64,000 nucleotides of DNA from Bifidobacterium pseudocatenulatum DSM 20438 = JCM 1200 = LMG 10505. GTDB taxonomy: Bacteria; Actinomycetota; Actinomycetes; Actinomycetales; Bifidobacteriaceae. The notes below the pieces were generated by a model. It was given only the letters and a program-made list of their open reading frames with translations, was not told the DNA's origin and made no database searches. This document shows positions 44,343 through 54,266 of this stretch, piece after piece (position 1 is the stretch's first letter; each line of letters opens with the position of its first letter). Location: NCBI RefSeq assembly GCF_001025215.1, contig NZ_AP012330.1:2170001-2234000 (forward strand), in the 5' to 3' direction. A program made the position numbers and the translations under genes.

Positions 44343-44354
44343 AAAAATGTTTAA
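44343..44354. promoter_or_regulatory. Operator-like half site before the fucose catabolic genes
   Basis: ATGTTTAA (44347-44354) within AAAAATGTTTAA matches half of the lacZ operator exactly. It lies between the internal terminator and the dehydratase start. Confidence 0.35.
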
Positions 44355-44362
44355 TCTCAAAA

Positions 44363-44392
44363 AGGGAGGGCGGCCATTCGGCCGCCCTCCCT
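44363..44392 (-). terminator. Internal terminator after the binding-protein gene
   Basis: A 13-bp perfect stem AGGGAGGGCGGCC (44363-44375) with GGCCGCCCTCCCT (44380-44392), a 4-nt loop, then TTTTTGAG on the minus strand. It divides the importer genes from the catabolic genes. Confidence 0.85.
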
Positions 44393-44414
44393 AGCGGTGG
44401 CGGGCAACCGGATG

Positions 44415-45824
<1,410 letters not shown>

Positions 45825-45914
45825 TTACTATTTTGTTGTTTTTTCAAAAGGACGGATGCCGCACGGTCACCAAGGCAACGAATGGGTGATCGTAGGGACC
45901 GTGCGGCCGAGGGT

Positions 45915-46892
45915 TCACTGCTTGACAGAACCGGCCGCGAGGCCAGACTGCCAGTACTTCTGCAGGAACATGAATGCGATGATCAACGGAACAACTGCGA
46001 TAAGCGAGCCCGTGATGATGAGGTTGTTCGGAACCTGACCGTTGGCAGTTCCCTGGGCACCCATCTTCAGCCACATGTTCAGACCGACTGTCAACGGGTA
46101 GTCGTTGGTGTCCGAGAGCATGATCAGCGGCAGGAAGTAATTGTTCCAGACGCCAACCAGCGTGAACAGCAGTACAGTGACGAAACCTGGAGACAGCAGC
46201 AGGAAACCGACCTTCCAGAAGATGGTCCAAGTGCTTGCACCGTCCAGTTTCGCGGCTTCAATCAGCGAGACCGGAATCGAGGTCTGCGCATAGATGATCA
46301 TCAAATACAAGCCGAACGGCGTAGCCAGCTGCGGAATAATCACGGCCCATGGAGTGCCGACCAGACCGATCTTCGAGTACATGAGGAACAGCGGCACGGT
46401 GATTACCGTAGAAGGAATTGACATGAATGCCAAAGTGACGGCCAGCAGGGCGTTACGTCCGGGGAATCGCATGGTGGCGATGGCATACCCAGCGAAAGTG
46501 GCAATGATGGTTGCACCAACACCTGCGACCGCTGCGTACATGATCGTATTAAACAGCCAGCGGGTATAGGCGCCATTCTGGTAGGCGAATGTGTCTTGCA
46601 CGTTCTGCCAGAACACATTCTTGTCATCGAACCACAGACCAAAAGAGCTGAAGATGCCCTCACTGGTCTTTGTGGAGGAGAAGATGACCCACAGTAGCGG
46701 CACGAGGCAGTAGATGACCATCAAAACCATAATGATGTGCAGCAGCCAGTTGAGCACACGCTGCTTGCCGGTCAGCTTCGGAGCCGGCTCACGTTGCTGC
46801 ATGCGCTTGTAACGCTTGCTTGCCTTAAGCGCCAGTTTGGCGTCTCTGCGCTGCAGCGACTTGGAACGTGGTTTTGCGATTGCTTCACTCAT
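45915..46892 (-). CDS. ABC sugar permease, MalG type
   Basis: 325 residues with six membrane helices after a basic N-terminus, and the ATPase-contact EAA loop EAAKLDGASTWTIFWKVGFL. It pairs with the MalF-type permease whose stop overlaps its start (TGATG), so the two are made in equal amounts. No ATPase is encoded in the operon, and the EAA loop probably docks with MsiK. Confidence 0.9.
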   Translation of the reverse strand: MSEAIAKPRSKSLQRRDAKLALKASKRYKRMQQREPAPKLTGKQRVLNWLLHIIMVLMVIYCLVPLLWVIFSSTKTSEGIFSSFGLWFDDKNVFWQNVQDTFAYQNGAYTRWLFNTIMYAAVAGVGATIIATFAGYAIATMRFPGRNALLAVTLAFMSIPSTVITVPLFLMYSKIGLVGTPWAVIIPQLATPFGLYLMIIYAQTSIPVSLIEAAKLDGASTWTIFWKVGFLLLSPGFVTVLLFTLVGVWNNYFLPLIMLSDTNDYPLTVGLNMWLKMGAQGTANGQVPNNLIITGSLIAVVPLIIAFMFLQKYWQSGLAAGSVKQ

Positions 46893-47803
46893 CACTTGTT
46901 CTCCCACTTGTTGCCGATAATCTTAACGACGGCGACCAAGGCCATGACGATGATGCCGACGACCAGAGAGACGGCAGCAGCATAGTTGACGTTCTGACCA
47001 TTGAATGCGAGGTTGTAGGTGTAGATGTTCGGCGTATAGCTGCTGTTGATCACGTCCGGGGCAGAAGTACGCAAGATGTTCGGTTCGTTGAACAGCTGGA
47101 GCGTGCCGATTACAGAGAAGAGGACTGTCATCACGATGGTGCTCTTAATCTGAGGAATCTTCACGGACCAAGCGATGCGCAGCTCCGAAGCGCCGTCAAT
47201 ACGGGCAGATTCGTACAGGTCGTTCGGAATGCCGATCAGTGCAGAATAATAAATCAGCATGTTATAGCCAAGGAAGCACCAAGTGCAGATGTTTGCGATG
47301 GCGAATAGCATGAGCTGCTTCGACAGCATATTAGGAGCCGTTACGTCAAGCATGCCGGCGATTTGTCCAAAAAGACCATACTTATCGCCGTAAATGTATC
47401 CCCACATCAGCGCTGCAATGACGCCTGGGACGGCATAAGGCAGGAACAGCAGAATTCGCAGCACTGCGATATGGCGGATTCTCTGGGAGTCCAAGATAAG
47501 CGCCGCTACGAGGGACAGAATCAGATTCATCGGAATCTGAATCGCCGCGTAAATCAGCACATTCTTAAAGCCGCCCCACAAAGCCTCATCCTTGAACGCT
47601 CGGATGAAATTGTCGAAGCCCGCGAAGGTGGTGCCACCGAGAAGGGACTGCTTGAAGAAGCTGAGATAAAGCGCGTAGAACATTGGGATGATCATGCCGA
47701 ACAGGAAGACCACCACGTATGGAAGACAATACAATATGCCTATGTACTCGCGCTTCGGCTTGCGCATCCCGGAAGTATCCGGTTTCGCCGTTGCATTTGT
47801 CAT
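46892..47803 (-). CDS. ABC sugar permease, MalF type
   Basis: 303 residues, six helices (IGILYCLPYVVVFLFGMIIP at the start) and the EAA-like loop ESARIDGASELRIAWSVKIP. It is the first gene of the fucosyl-oligosaccharide operon. I placed the start at the ATG at 47803, preceded by AAGAAAGAG; more upstream starts lack homology-like sequence. The promoter lies in the 350-base divergent region shared with the LacI gene at 48160. Confidence 0.88.
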   Translation of the reverse strand: MTNATAKPDTSGMRKPKREYIGILYCLPYVVVFLFGMIIPMFYALYLSFFKQSLLGGTTFAGFDNFIRAFKDEALWGGFKNVLIYAAIQIPMNLILSLVAALILDSQRIRHIAVLRILLFLPYAVPGVIAALMWGYIYGDKYGLFGQIAGMLDVTAPNMLSKQLMLFAIANICTWCFLGYNMLIYYSALIGIPNDLYESARIDGASELRIAWSVKIPQIKSTIVMTVLFSVIGTLQLFNEPNILRTSAPDVINSSYTPNIYTYNLAFNGQNVNYAAAVSLVVGIIVMALVAVVKIIGNKWENK

Positions 47804-47934
47804 AGTTTTTCTCTTTCTTCTTAACCCGTCTGAATGAGCCTGCCAACAACATCGTTGCCATTGCCGTTTCATCCATCGGTACGTTCAATATACAAGGTTC
47901 TGCAAAAAAGAGCAAATAAAACTTCGTTATGCGT

Positions 47935-47946
47935 GGCGAAATTTTC
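47935..47946. promoter_or_regulatory. Operator-like site A in the divergent region
   Basis: GGCGAAATTTTC shares 11 bases with the inverted site B at 48095-48109. The two lie about 160 bases apart between the importer operon and its LacI gene. Confidence 0.45.
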
Positions 47947-48094
47947 TTTATCTTATTTTTTGGCCTTGGAAAGGCTTTATTGCAACGATATATGCACATT
48001 ACATCCATCAGGCAAGCAGCAGAAGATCAACGTCCACGGCACACATTTCCGCTATATAGACAGCAACACGCCGATAAAATATCTATTTCAAGGT

Positions 48095-48109
48095 AACGAA
48101 AATTTCGCT
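48095..48109. promoter_or_regulatory. Operator-like site B in the divergent region
   Basis: AACGAAAATTTCGCT is the reverse complement of AGCGAAATTTTCGTT and so repeats the site A core. It lies 50 bases before the LacI start, fitting autoregulation. Confidence 0.45.
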
Positions 48110-48159
48110 ATCCTGTAGGTAACGCTTTTTTACAGCGTGCATACGAAAAGAGAAGAGTC

Positions 48160-49203
48160 ATGACCACAATCAAAACAACAAGCAGACCGAAGGTCTCCGA
48201 TATCGCCCAAGCGGCGGGAGTATCCCCCGCCACCGTATCCAAGGTCATCAATGGCCGCAATGGAGTCTCCGACGAGACACGCGATCGGGTGGAACTGCTC
48301 CTCGAAGAAGCCGGATTCCGCAAAAAACTTCCCACAACCAAAACCATGCGGTCAATCGAACTGGTCGTCAACGAAATGACCAACAACGGCTCCGTGGAGA
48401 TGGTCAAGGAGGCAACTTCATACGCCAGAGATTTTGGCATCGGCATCACTGTAAGCTGCGCCGGACCGGATTCCGAAGAACACGCGACAAGAAACGAGGC
48501 CAGCAGCTGCCTCCGCAGCGCCATCGAACGCAACCCACTGGGCGTCATACTTCTCTTATCAAATATTTCATCGGCCGAGGAATCGCTACTGCAGACGAGG
48601 AACATCCCATATGTAATTGTCGATCCGGTCGGGCAGGTCTCCGCTGACGCATTGGGGGTGGGCATTGATAACTGGACCGGAGGAATGCTCGCCACGCAAT
48701 ATCTCATATCATTGGGTCACCGACGGATCGCCGTCATCACCGGCCCCACCAATTCACAATCCTCGCAAGCGCGACTGAGCGGATACATGGCGGCGCTGCA
48801 GAAAAACGGCATCAGCGCGGATCCGCATCTCATCAAGGTTGGCGACTACGTATCCGATAAGGCATACAAAGCGGCATGCGATCTCCTGGAAATGAGGGAA
48901 CAGGACCGACCAACCGCCATCTTCGCGTTCAACGATCTCGGCGCAATCAATGTCTATCGCGCCGCCCGACAGCACGGCATCAGTCTGCCCGAACAGCTAT
49001 CGATCATCGGCTTCGACGATGTCTATCCTGCGGCAAGCATGTGTCCGTCCCTGACGACCATCAGGCAACCATTCAACCTCATCGCCAGGCAATGCATCGA
49101 CCTGATTCTCGAAGCGCGGGAAGGGAAGGTGGAACAGAATTACTTCATTCTTCCCACGCAACTCGTCGAACGCGAAAGCTGCACATCGCCAGCACTGCCG
49201 TAA
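48160..49203 (+). CDS. LacI-family regulator of the fucosyl importer operon
   Basis: 347 residues. The HTH is VSDIAQAAGVSPATVSKVIN, and the effector domain contains GVDNWTGG-like IDNWTGGMLATQYLISLGHRR and FAFNDLGAINVYRAARQHG. It is divergent from the importer operon, the usual place for its regulator. The shared GCGAAATTTTC sites upstream are candidate operators. The effector is likely the imported sugar or fucose, by inference. Confidence 0.9.
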   Translation: MTTIKTTSRPKVSDIAQAAGVSPATVSKVINGRNGVSDETRDRVELLLEEAGFRKKLPTTKTMRSIELVVNEMTNNGSVEMVKEATSYARDFGIGITVSCAGPDSEEHATRNEASSCLRSAIERNPLGVILLLSNISSAEESLLQTRNIPYVIVDPVGQVSADALGVGIDNWTGGMLATQYLISLGHRRIAVITGPTNSQSSQARLSGYMAALQKNGISADPHLIKVGDYVSDKAYKAACDLLEMREQDRPTAIFAFNDLGAINVYRAARQHGISLPEQLSIIGFDDVYPAASMCPSLTTIRQPFNLIARQCIDLILEAREGKVEQNYFILPTQLVERESCTSPALP

Positions 49204-49218
49204 CATGCAACGGCACTG

Positions 49219-49566
49219 TTGCCATCCTCCGGAAGCAACATCGCATTCGTGAGATCACTTCCAGAGGAGACCGTCTATCATCCGCTTACCCCCGCCGATG
49301 TCGTTCCGGTTAGTCCAATCGGGAACGATGCGGAGGCGCTCGCATCGTTCAAGGATGATCCGTGGACCGGCATGGACGGACGTCCCGCGATCGTGTCCAA
49401 CGCGTACGGCGATGAGCGCAACGTGTACGGCGGAGCACGTCTGGGCCACAATGGCATCACCAAGAGCCTGCCGGCCGACGGGGAGCCGATCGTCATGTCG
49501 TCGGTCGAGCGCGATGGAACGATTGCTACCATCAACCTCAATGGCGTGCTGATCATCAAGAACTAA
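49219..49566 (+). pseudogene. C-terminal gene fragment, unrecognised
   Basis: About 115 residues, including LTPADVVPVSPIGNDAEAL and later IATINLNGVLIIKN. Only weak starts (TTG, GTG) are available and no ribosome site is present. The G+C is higher than the flanking sequence, and a strong terminator follows directly. This looks like the 3' end of a larger gene whose front was lost when the LacI region formed. I do not recognise the parent family. Confidence 0.4.
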
Positions 49567-49578
49567 ACGCCATCATCC

Positions 49579-49620
49579 AATCGGTGGCTTCCAGCTTGTT
49601 GCGGGAAGCCACCGATTTTT
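49579..49620 (+). terminator. Terminator after the gene fragment
   Basis: A 14-bp perfect stem AATCGGTGGCTTCC (49579-49592) with GGAAGCCACCGATT (49604-49617), followed by TTT. Confidence 0.85.
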
Positions 49621-49788
49621 CCTTTCCCCATCGAAAAACACCGCAAAACAGAGCCTTCCTGTGATTAAAAAACGCAGAGTTCCTGAGGACTGGGTTTACC
49701 CGGCCTTCCATGTATCGCGCACCAAAGACCATTTGCCAATAAGCTTTTGCCCCCCATGACGTAACCGTACAGTCCCGCTCGAACAAGC

Positions 49789-49827
49789 ATTTCGATAAAA
49801 TCTAAAAACTATCGAAATCATCGAAAT
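49789..49827. promoter_or_regulatory. Operator cluster upstream of the alpha-glucoside operon
   Basis: ATTTCGATA (49789-49797) and TATCGAAAT (49810-49818) are perfect inverted repeats 12 bases apart, followed at once by a third half site ATCGAAAT (49820-49827). A -35-like TTGACC starts at 49834. The stretch 49621-49788 shows nothing else I can identify. Confidence 0.5.
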
Positions 49828-49930
49828 TATTTGTTGACCAAAATTCGCCCGCCTTAGGATATCGACTACCGGCCAAGACGCCCAGACCTGCACTCCGCGT
49901 CGATGCCGCTTAACAGAAAGAAGGAAAACG

Positions 49931-51274
49931 ATGAAGTTTTTTATGAAGAAGAAAATGATTGCGCTTTGTGGCGCAGCGGCGATGATTCTCCCATTGGCAG
50001 CATGCGGAACGACTCAGGCGGGGACCACCGATGAACAGGGTAAGACAGTTGTCAACGTTTGGGCTTGGGACAACAACCTCAAAGCCAACGCCAAAGTATT
50101 CATGAAGAAAAATCCTAACATCGTCATCAAATTCACGAACGCCGGCAGCGGTAAAGATGAATATCAGGCGCTGAATAATGCTTTGGAAGCCGGCAGTGGA
50201 GTGCCGGACATAGCTATGATTGAATACTATGCAATTCCTGAATACGCAATTAAGGGATCACTCAAAAATCTGAATGATTACGGGACTGCCAAATATAAGG
50301 ATTTCTACACTCCTGGCACTTGGAACGCAGTGAACTTTAATGGCGGCATGTACGGCATGCCAGTCGATTCAGGCCCAATGGCTTTTTATTATAACAAGGA
50401 AGTGTTTGACAAAGCCGGCATATCCGAAGCTCCAAAAACTTGGGACGAATTCTACCAAGATGCAAAAAAGATCAAACAAACTGGCTCATATATCACCAAC
50501 GACCCAGGAAATGCCGGATTCTTCAACGCGATGGTTTGGCAGGCCGGCGGCCATCCATATTCCACGTCTAAGGATGGTACCAAAGTCACCATCAAGCTCA
50601 CTACCGATAAAGGGGTACAGAAATTCTGCGATTTCTGGCAGAAGATGATTGACGAAGGACTCATCGAAACGAAAACTAAAGATAGTTCCGACGACTGGTA
50701 CCGCTCCATCGGTTCTGGAGAATTCGCGAGCGTGATTTCCGCAGCATGGGCTCCGGGAATGTTCCTGAACAATGCTCCGGAAGGCGCCGGAAAGTGGAGA
50801 ATCGCTCAAATGCCAACATGGAATGCCGGGGAGAACGTTAGCTCCGAATACGGCGGCTCCTCACTCGCATTGATGTCATCTTCGAAGAACGCCGATGCCG
50901 CGTACAAGTTCATGGAATTCGCCAGCACTAATTCTGATGCCATCATGTCCCGAGTGAATCAGGGTGGTTTCCCTGCTGATTTAAAGACCATGTCTAACGA
51001 TGAATTCCTCAATCAGACCACTATGGTGAATTCCGATGGAGACACAGTGGACTACTTCGGTGGAGAAAAATTCAACGCTGAATTTGCCGAAGCGGCGAAG
51101 CATGTCACTTCCAAGTTCGAGTTCCTCCCCTACGACGTTTACGCACGAAGCGTTTTCACCGATACTGTAGGAGCCGCTTACATGGGGCAAACAACAATGA
51201 AGGAAGGCGTGAAGGCTTGGCAGGACAAGCTTGTCGAGCAAGGTAAGAGCCAAGGCTTCACGGTGAACGAATAA
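49931..51274 (+). CDS. ABC substrate-binding lipoprotein, alpha-glucoside importer
   Basis: 447 residues. The signal peptide has a lipobox LAAC near residue 25, then a family 1 solute-binding fold (VNVWAWDNNLKANAKVF; NFNGGMYGMPVDSGPMAFYY). GAAAGAAGGAAAACG precedes the ATG. The operon continues with a LacI gene, a GH13 alpha-glucosidase and two permeases, so the substrate is likely an alpha-glucosidic oligosaccharide. The DNA is more A+T-rich than the permease genes downstream. Confidence 0.88.
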   Translation: MKFFMKKKMIALCGAAAMILPLAACGTTQAGTTDEQGKTVVNVWAWDNNLKANAKVFMKKNPNIVIKFTNAGSGKDEYQALNNALEAGSGVPDIAMIEYYAIPEYAIKGSLKNLNDYGTAKYKDFYTPGTWNAVNFNGGMYGMPVDSGPMAFYYNKEVFDKAGISEAPKTWDEFYQDAKKIKQTGSYITNDPGNAGFFNAMVWQAGGHPYSTSKDGTKVTIKLTTDKGVQKFCDFWQKMIDEGLIETKTKDSSDDWYRSIGSGEFASVISAAWAPGMFLNNAPEGAGKWRIAQMPTWNAGENVSSEYGGSSLALMSSSKNADAAYKFMEFASTNSDAIMSRVNQGGFPADLKTMSNDEFLNQTTMVNSDGDTVDYFGGEKFNAEFAEAAKHVTSKFEFLPYDVYARSVFTDTVGAAYMGQTTMKEGVKAWQDKLVEQGKSQGFTVNE

Positions 51275-51277
51275 AGG

Positions 51278-52299
51278 ATGGTAATGGTTGGAATCAAGGA
51301 CGTGGCAGCCCTCGCAGGAGTTTCCATCAGCACAGTCTCCTATGTGATGACAGGAAAACGTCCAATAGGAGCAAAAACTCGTCAACGGGTATTACAGGCC
51401 GCACGTGATCTTGGATACCTAGCGAAAAACGGCAGTCCAGCTCCATTGAATGGAGAGACTCATTTCGTTGCGTTGAGCTCGCCCGTCCATGATTCCACCA
51501 GCTACACCAATTATTGCGCATATTTTCTCAATTTCCTCAAAGCAGCGAGACAACTTGGCTATGAAACATTGCTGCTAACCGAAGAAACAGGGGATGAGCA
51601 GCTGCGTTCCATCATTGACACCGGAATGGTAGATGGCGTCGCACTTATGGATGTGACCATGAATGATCCCCGGATAGAGTTAGCTCAGTTTTCGACCATC
51701 CCTTTCATTTCCATCGGACATCCCATGGATGAAATAAACGTACCTTGCATTGATACCGATTTCATCGAAATGGGCGAAATGATTATGCAGACGCTTCACC
51801 GCAATGGACATGACAGAATACTGTTTATAGGAGGGAAAAAGATTGATTATGAACGCGCTGGAGGCGCGAATTACCTTATTCGACTGAGAACATCAATGCA
51901 TGCCGCAGCCGCGCGTTACGGAATCCATATAGATGAAGAATTTACCGACAATGATGATTTCGATGCTGCAGAGAACCTACTTGAACGGTTCATTTCAGAT
52001 AAAAAAATACAGCGATCGTAACACAAGGCGGGCCGTTGTTCTTGAATAACCTTGTTGCGGCAACGAGACAGCGTGGAATAAGAATTCCTCAGGATCTTTC
52101 GTTGGTCTCAGCAGGAACATACACGGATTCTATGGGTAAACGTCTGCGAATAGATGAATTCCCACTTATGCCAGCCGAATTGTGCCAACTAGGCATGAAT
52201 ATGCTGGTTCATCTCATGGACGGGACCATAAAGCGAAAGGAAAACGCCACACTAATTCATCCCATATATAAGCAACGCGGATCTATAACATCGCTTTGA
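51278..52299 (+). pseudogene. LacI-family regulator with a frameshift in an A7 run
   Basis: The first 247 codons encode the HTH (IKDVAALAGVSISTVSYVMT) and most of the effector domain, then stop at 52019. The remaining part (TQGGPLFLNNLVAATRQRGI, then RIPQDLSLVSAG) continues in another frame to 52299. The break is a run of seven A at 52001-52007; eight A would give one continuous LacI protein of about 340 residues. The gene may be inactive, phase-variable, rescued by slippage, or show a sequencing error. AAAGGATGG precedes ATG codons at 51278 and 51284. It lies 3 bases after the binding-protein gene. Confidence 0.75.
52001..52007 (+). repeat. A7 tract at the LacI frameshift
   Basis: Seven consecutive A in the coding strand at the exact point where the LacI frame changes. 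One more A, or a -1 slip, restores the frame. Confidence 0.8.
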
Positions 52300-52330
52300 T
52301 GAAGAACTTGATTTACTAAGGAAACAAAAT

Positions 52331-54139
52331 ATGACTGATTTCAATCGTTCCACCCTTCCCGACACCGTGCGTTCCAACGGCGCGACCCCGAACCCGTGGT
52401 GGGCCAACGCGGTGGTCTACCAGATCTACCCGCGTTCCTTCCAGGATTCCAACGGCGACGGCGTCGGCGACCTGAAGGGCATCACCAGCCGTCTCGACTA
52501 CCTCGCCGACCTCGGCGTGGACGTGGTGTGGCTCTCCCCGGTCTACAAGTCGCCCCAGGACGACAACGGTTACGACATTTCCGACTATCAGGACATCGAT
52601 CCGCTGTTCGGCACCTTGGAGGATATGGACGAGCTGCTTGCCGAAGCGCACAAGCGCGGTCTGAAGATCGTGATGGATTTGGTGGTCAACCACACGTCCG
52701 ACGAGCATGCTTGGTTCCAGGCTTCCCGCGACAAGGACGATCCGCATGCCGACTGGTATTGGTGGCGTCCAGCCAGGCCGGGGCATGAGCCGGGCACTCC
52801 GGGTGCCGAGCCGAACCAGTGGGGTTCCTATTTCGGCGGTTCCGCCTGGCAGTACGATCCGAAGCGCGGCGAATACTACCTCCACCAGTTCTCTAGGAAG
52901 CAGCCGGATTTGAATTGGGAGAATCCGGAAGTGCGCAAGGCCGTCTACAAGATGATGAATTGGTGGATGGATCGCGGCATTGACGGCTTCCGCATGGACG
53001 TCATCACCCTGATCTCAAAACGTCTCGATGGCCACGGACGGCTGCCCGGAGAAATCGACTCGGAACTATCCGAGGGCGAGATGGGCGAAGAGGGATACAC
53101 GGACGCAAGCCCGTTCTGCTCCGATGGTCCGCGGCTCGACGAGTTCCTTGCCGAAATGCGCCGCGAAGTGTTCGAGGGGCGCGAAGGCTACATGAACGTC
53201 GGCGAGGCGCCGGGCATCACTCCGGCACGCAACGAGTTCATCACCGATCCGGCCCACAAGGAGCTTGACATGCTGTTCCTCTTCGACCACGTGGGCATCG
53301 ACCAGGAAGGTTCCAAGTGGAACACCGTGCCGTTCGAAGTCAAGAATCTGCGCGCCCGCCTCGCCGACCAGCAGGAGGCTGTGAAGAACGCCGGCTGGGC
53401 CAGCCTGTTCTTCTGCAACCATGATCAGCCGCGCGTCGTCTCCCGTTGGGGCGACGACGCTGATCGCGAGTCGCGCGAGCTGAGCGCCAAGGCGTTCGGC
53501 ATGCTGCTGCACATGCACCGCGGCACCCCTTACATTTACGAGGGCGAAGAGCTGGGCATGACCAACGCCCACTTCACCACGCTCGAGCAGTATCGCGACC
53601 TGGAATCCATCAACGGCTACCGCCAGCGCGTGGAAGAAGCAAAATGCCAGTCCGCAGAATCGATGATGGCGGCGCTCGCGCTCATCGGCCGCGACAATTC
53701 GCGCACGCCGATGCAGTGGGATGCCTCCAGGTATGCAGGTTTCACCGCGCCGGACGCGGCGACGGAACCGTGGATCGGCGTCAATCCGAATCATGTCGAG
53801 ATCAACGCAGCCGAGGAATTCGACGATCCCGAATCCGTGTACACGTTCTACAAGAAGCTCATCGCCATGCGCCACAACATGCCGATAATCGCTGTCGGCG
53901 ATTTTTCTCCAATGGATGCGGGAAACGATGATGTCATTGCTTTTCAACGGCATCTGGAAGATACAACCATCATGGTGATCTGCAATTTGTCTTCAAAAAA
54001 GGCAACCATATCGGAATCACTCAGAATTAATGACAACAAACAACAAGTACTGCTTTCCAATTACTCGACAGCTCACGCTTTCAAATCTATGCATGATGGC
54101 GTACTTGATCCGTGGGAGGCGATAACAGTCCAGTTGTGA
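52331..54139 (+). CDS. GH13 alpha-glucosidase (oligo-1,6-glucosidase type)
   Basis: 602 residues. Conserved GH13 regions are visible: DLVVNHTSDEH, the nucleophile aspartate in GIDGFRMDVI, the acid/base glutamate in MNVGEAPG, and FFCNHDQPR with the third acidic residue. The start NPWWANAVVYQIYPRSFQDS is typical of subfamily 31. No signal peptide is present, so it cuts imported alpha-glucosides in the cytoplasm. AAGGAAAC precedes the ATG. The DNA up to about 53890 is G+C-rich, while the last 250 bases are clearly more A+T-rich, suggesting a recombinant gene. Confidence 0.9.
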   Translation: MTDFNRSTLPDTVRSNGATPNPWWANAVVYQIYPRSFQDSNGDGVGDLKGITSRLDYLADLGVDVVWLSPVYKSPQDDNGYDISDYQDIDPLFGTLEDMDELLAEAHKRGLKIVMDLVVNHTSDEHAWFQASRDKDDPHADWYWWRPARPGHEPGTPGAEPNQWGSYFGGSAWQYDPKRGEYYLHQFSRKQPDLNWENPEVRKAVYKMMNWWMDRGIDGFRMDVITLISKRLDGHGRLPGEIDSELSEGEMGEEGYTDASPFCSDGPRLDEFLAEMRREVFEGREGYMNVGEAPGITPARNEFITDPAHKELDMLFLFDHVGIDQEGSKWNTVPFEVKNLRARLADQQEAVKNAGWASLFFCNHDQPRVVSRWGDDADRESRELSAKAFGMLLHMHRGTPYIYEGEELGMTNAHFTTLEQYRDLESINGYRQRVEEAKCQSAESMMAALALIGRDNSRTPMQWDASRYAGFTAPDAATEPWIGVNPNHVEINAAEEFDDPESVYTFYKKLIAMRHNMPIIAVGDFSPMDAGNDDVIAFQRHLEDTTIMVICNLSSKKATISESLRINDNKQQVLLSNYSTAHAFKSMHDGVLDPWEAITVQL

Positions 54140-54266
54140 AACACAACTTTTACGACACGCATACCAAGAAAATACTTAATGCCGGACCGATGATGTCCGG
54201 AATGATTCGCACGTAACTATATGCAACTACTCGGATTGAGATATCGATAACAAAGGAAGAAGATTG

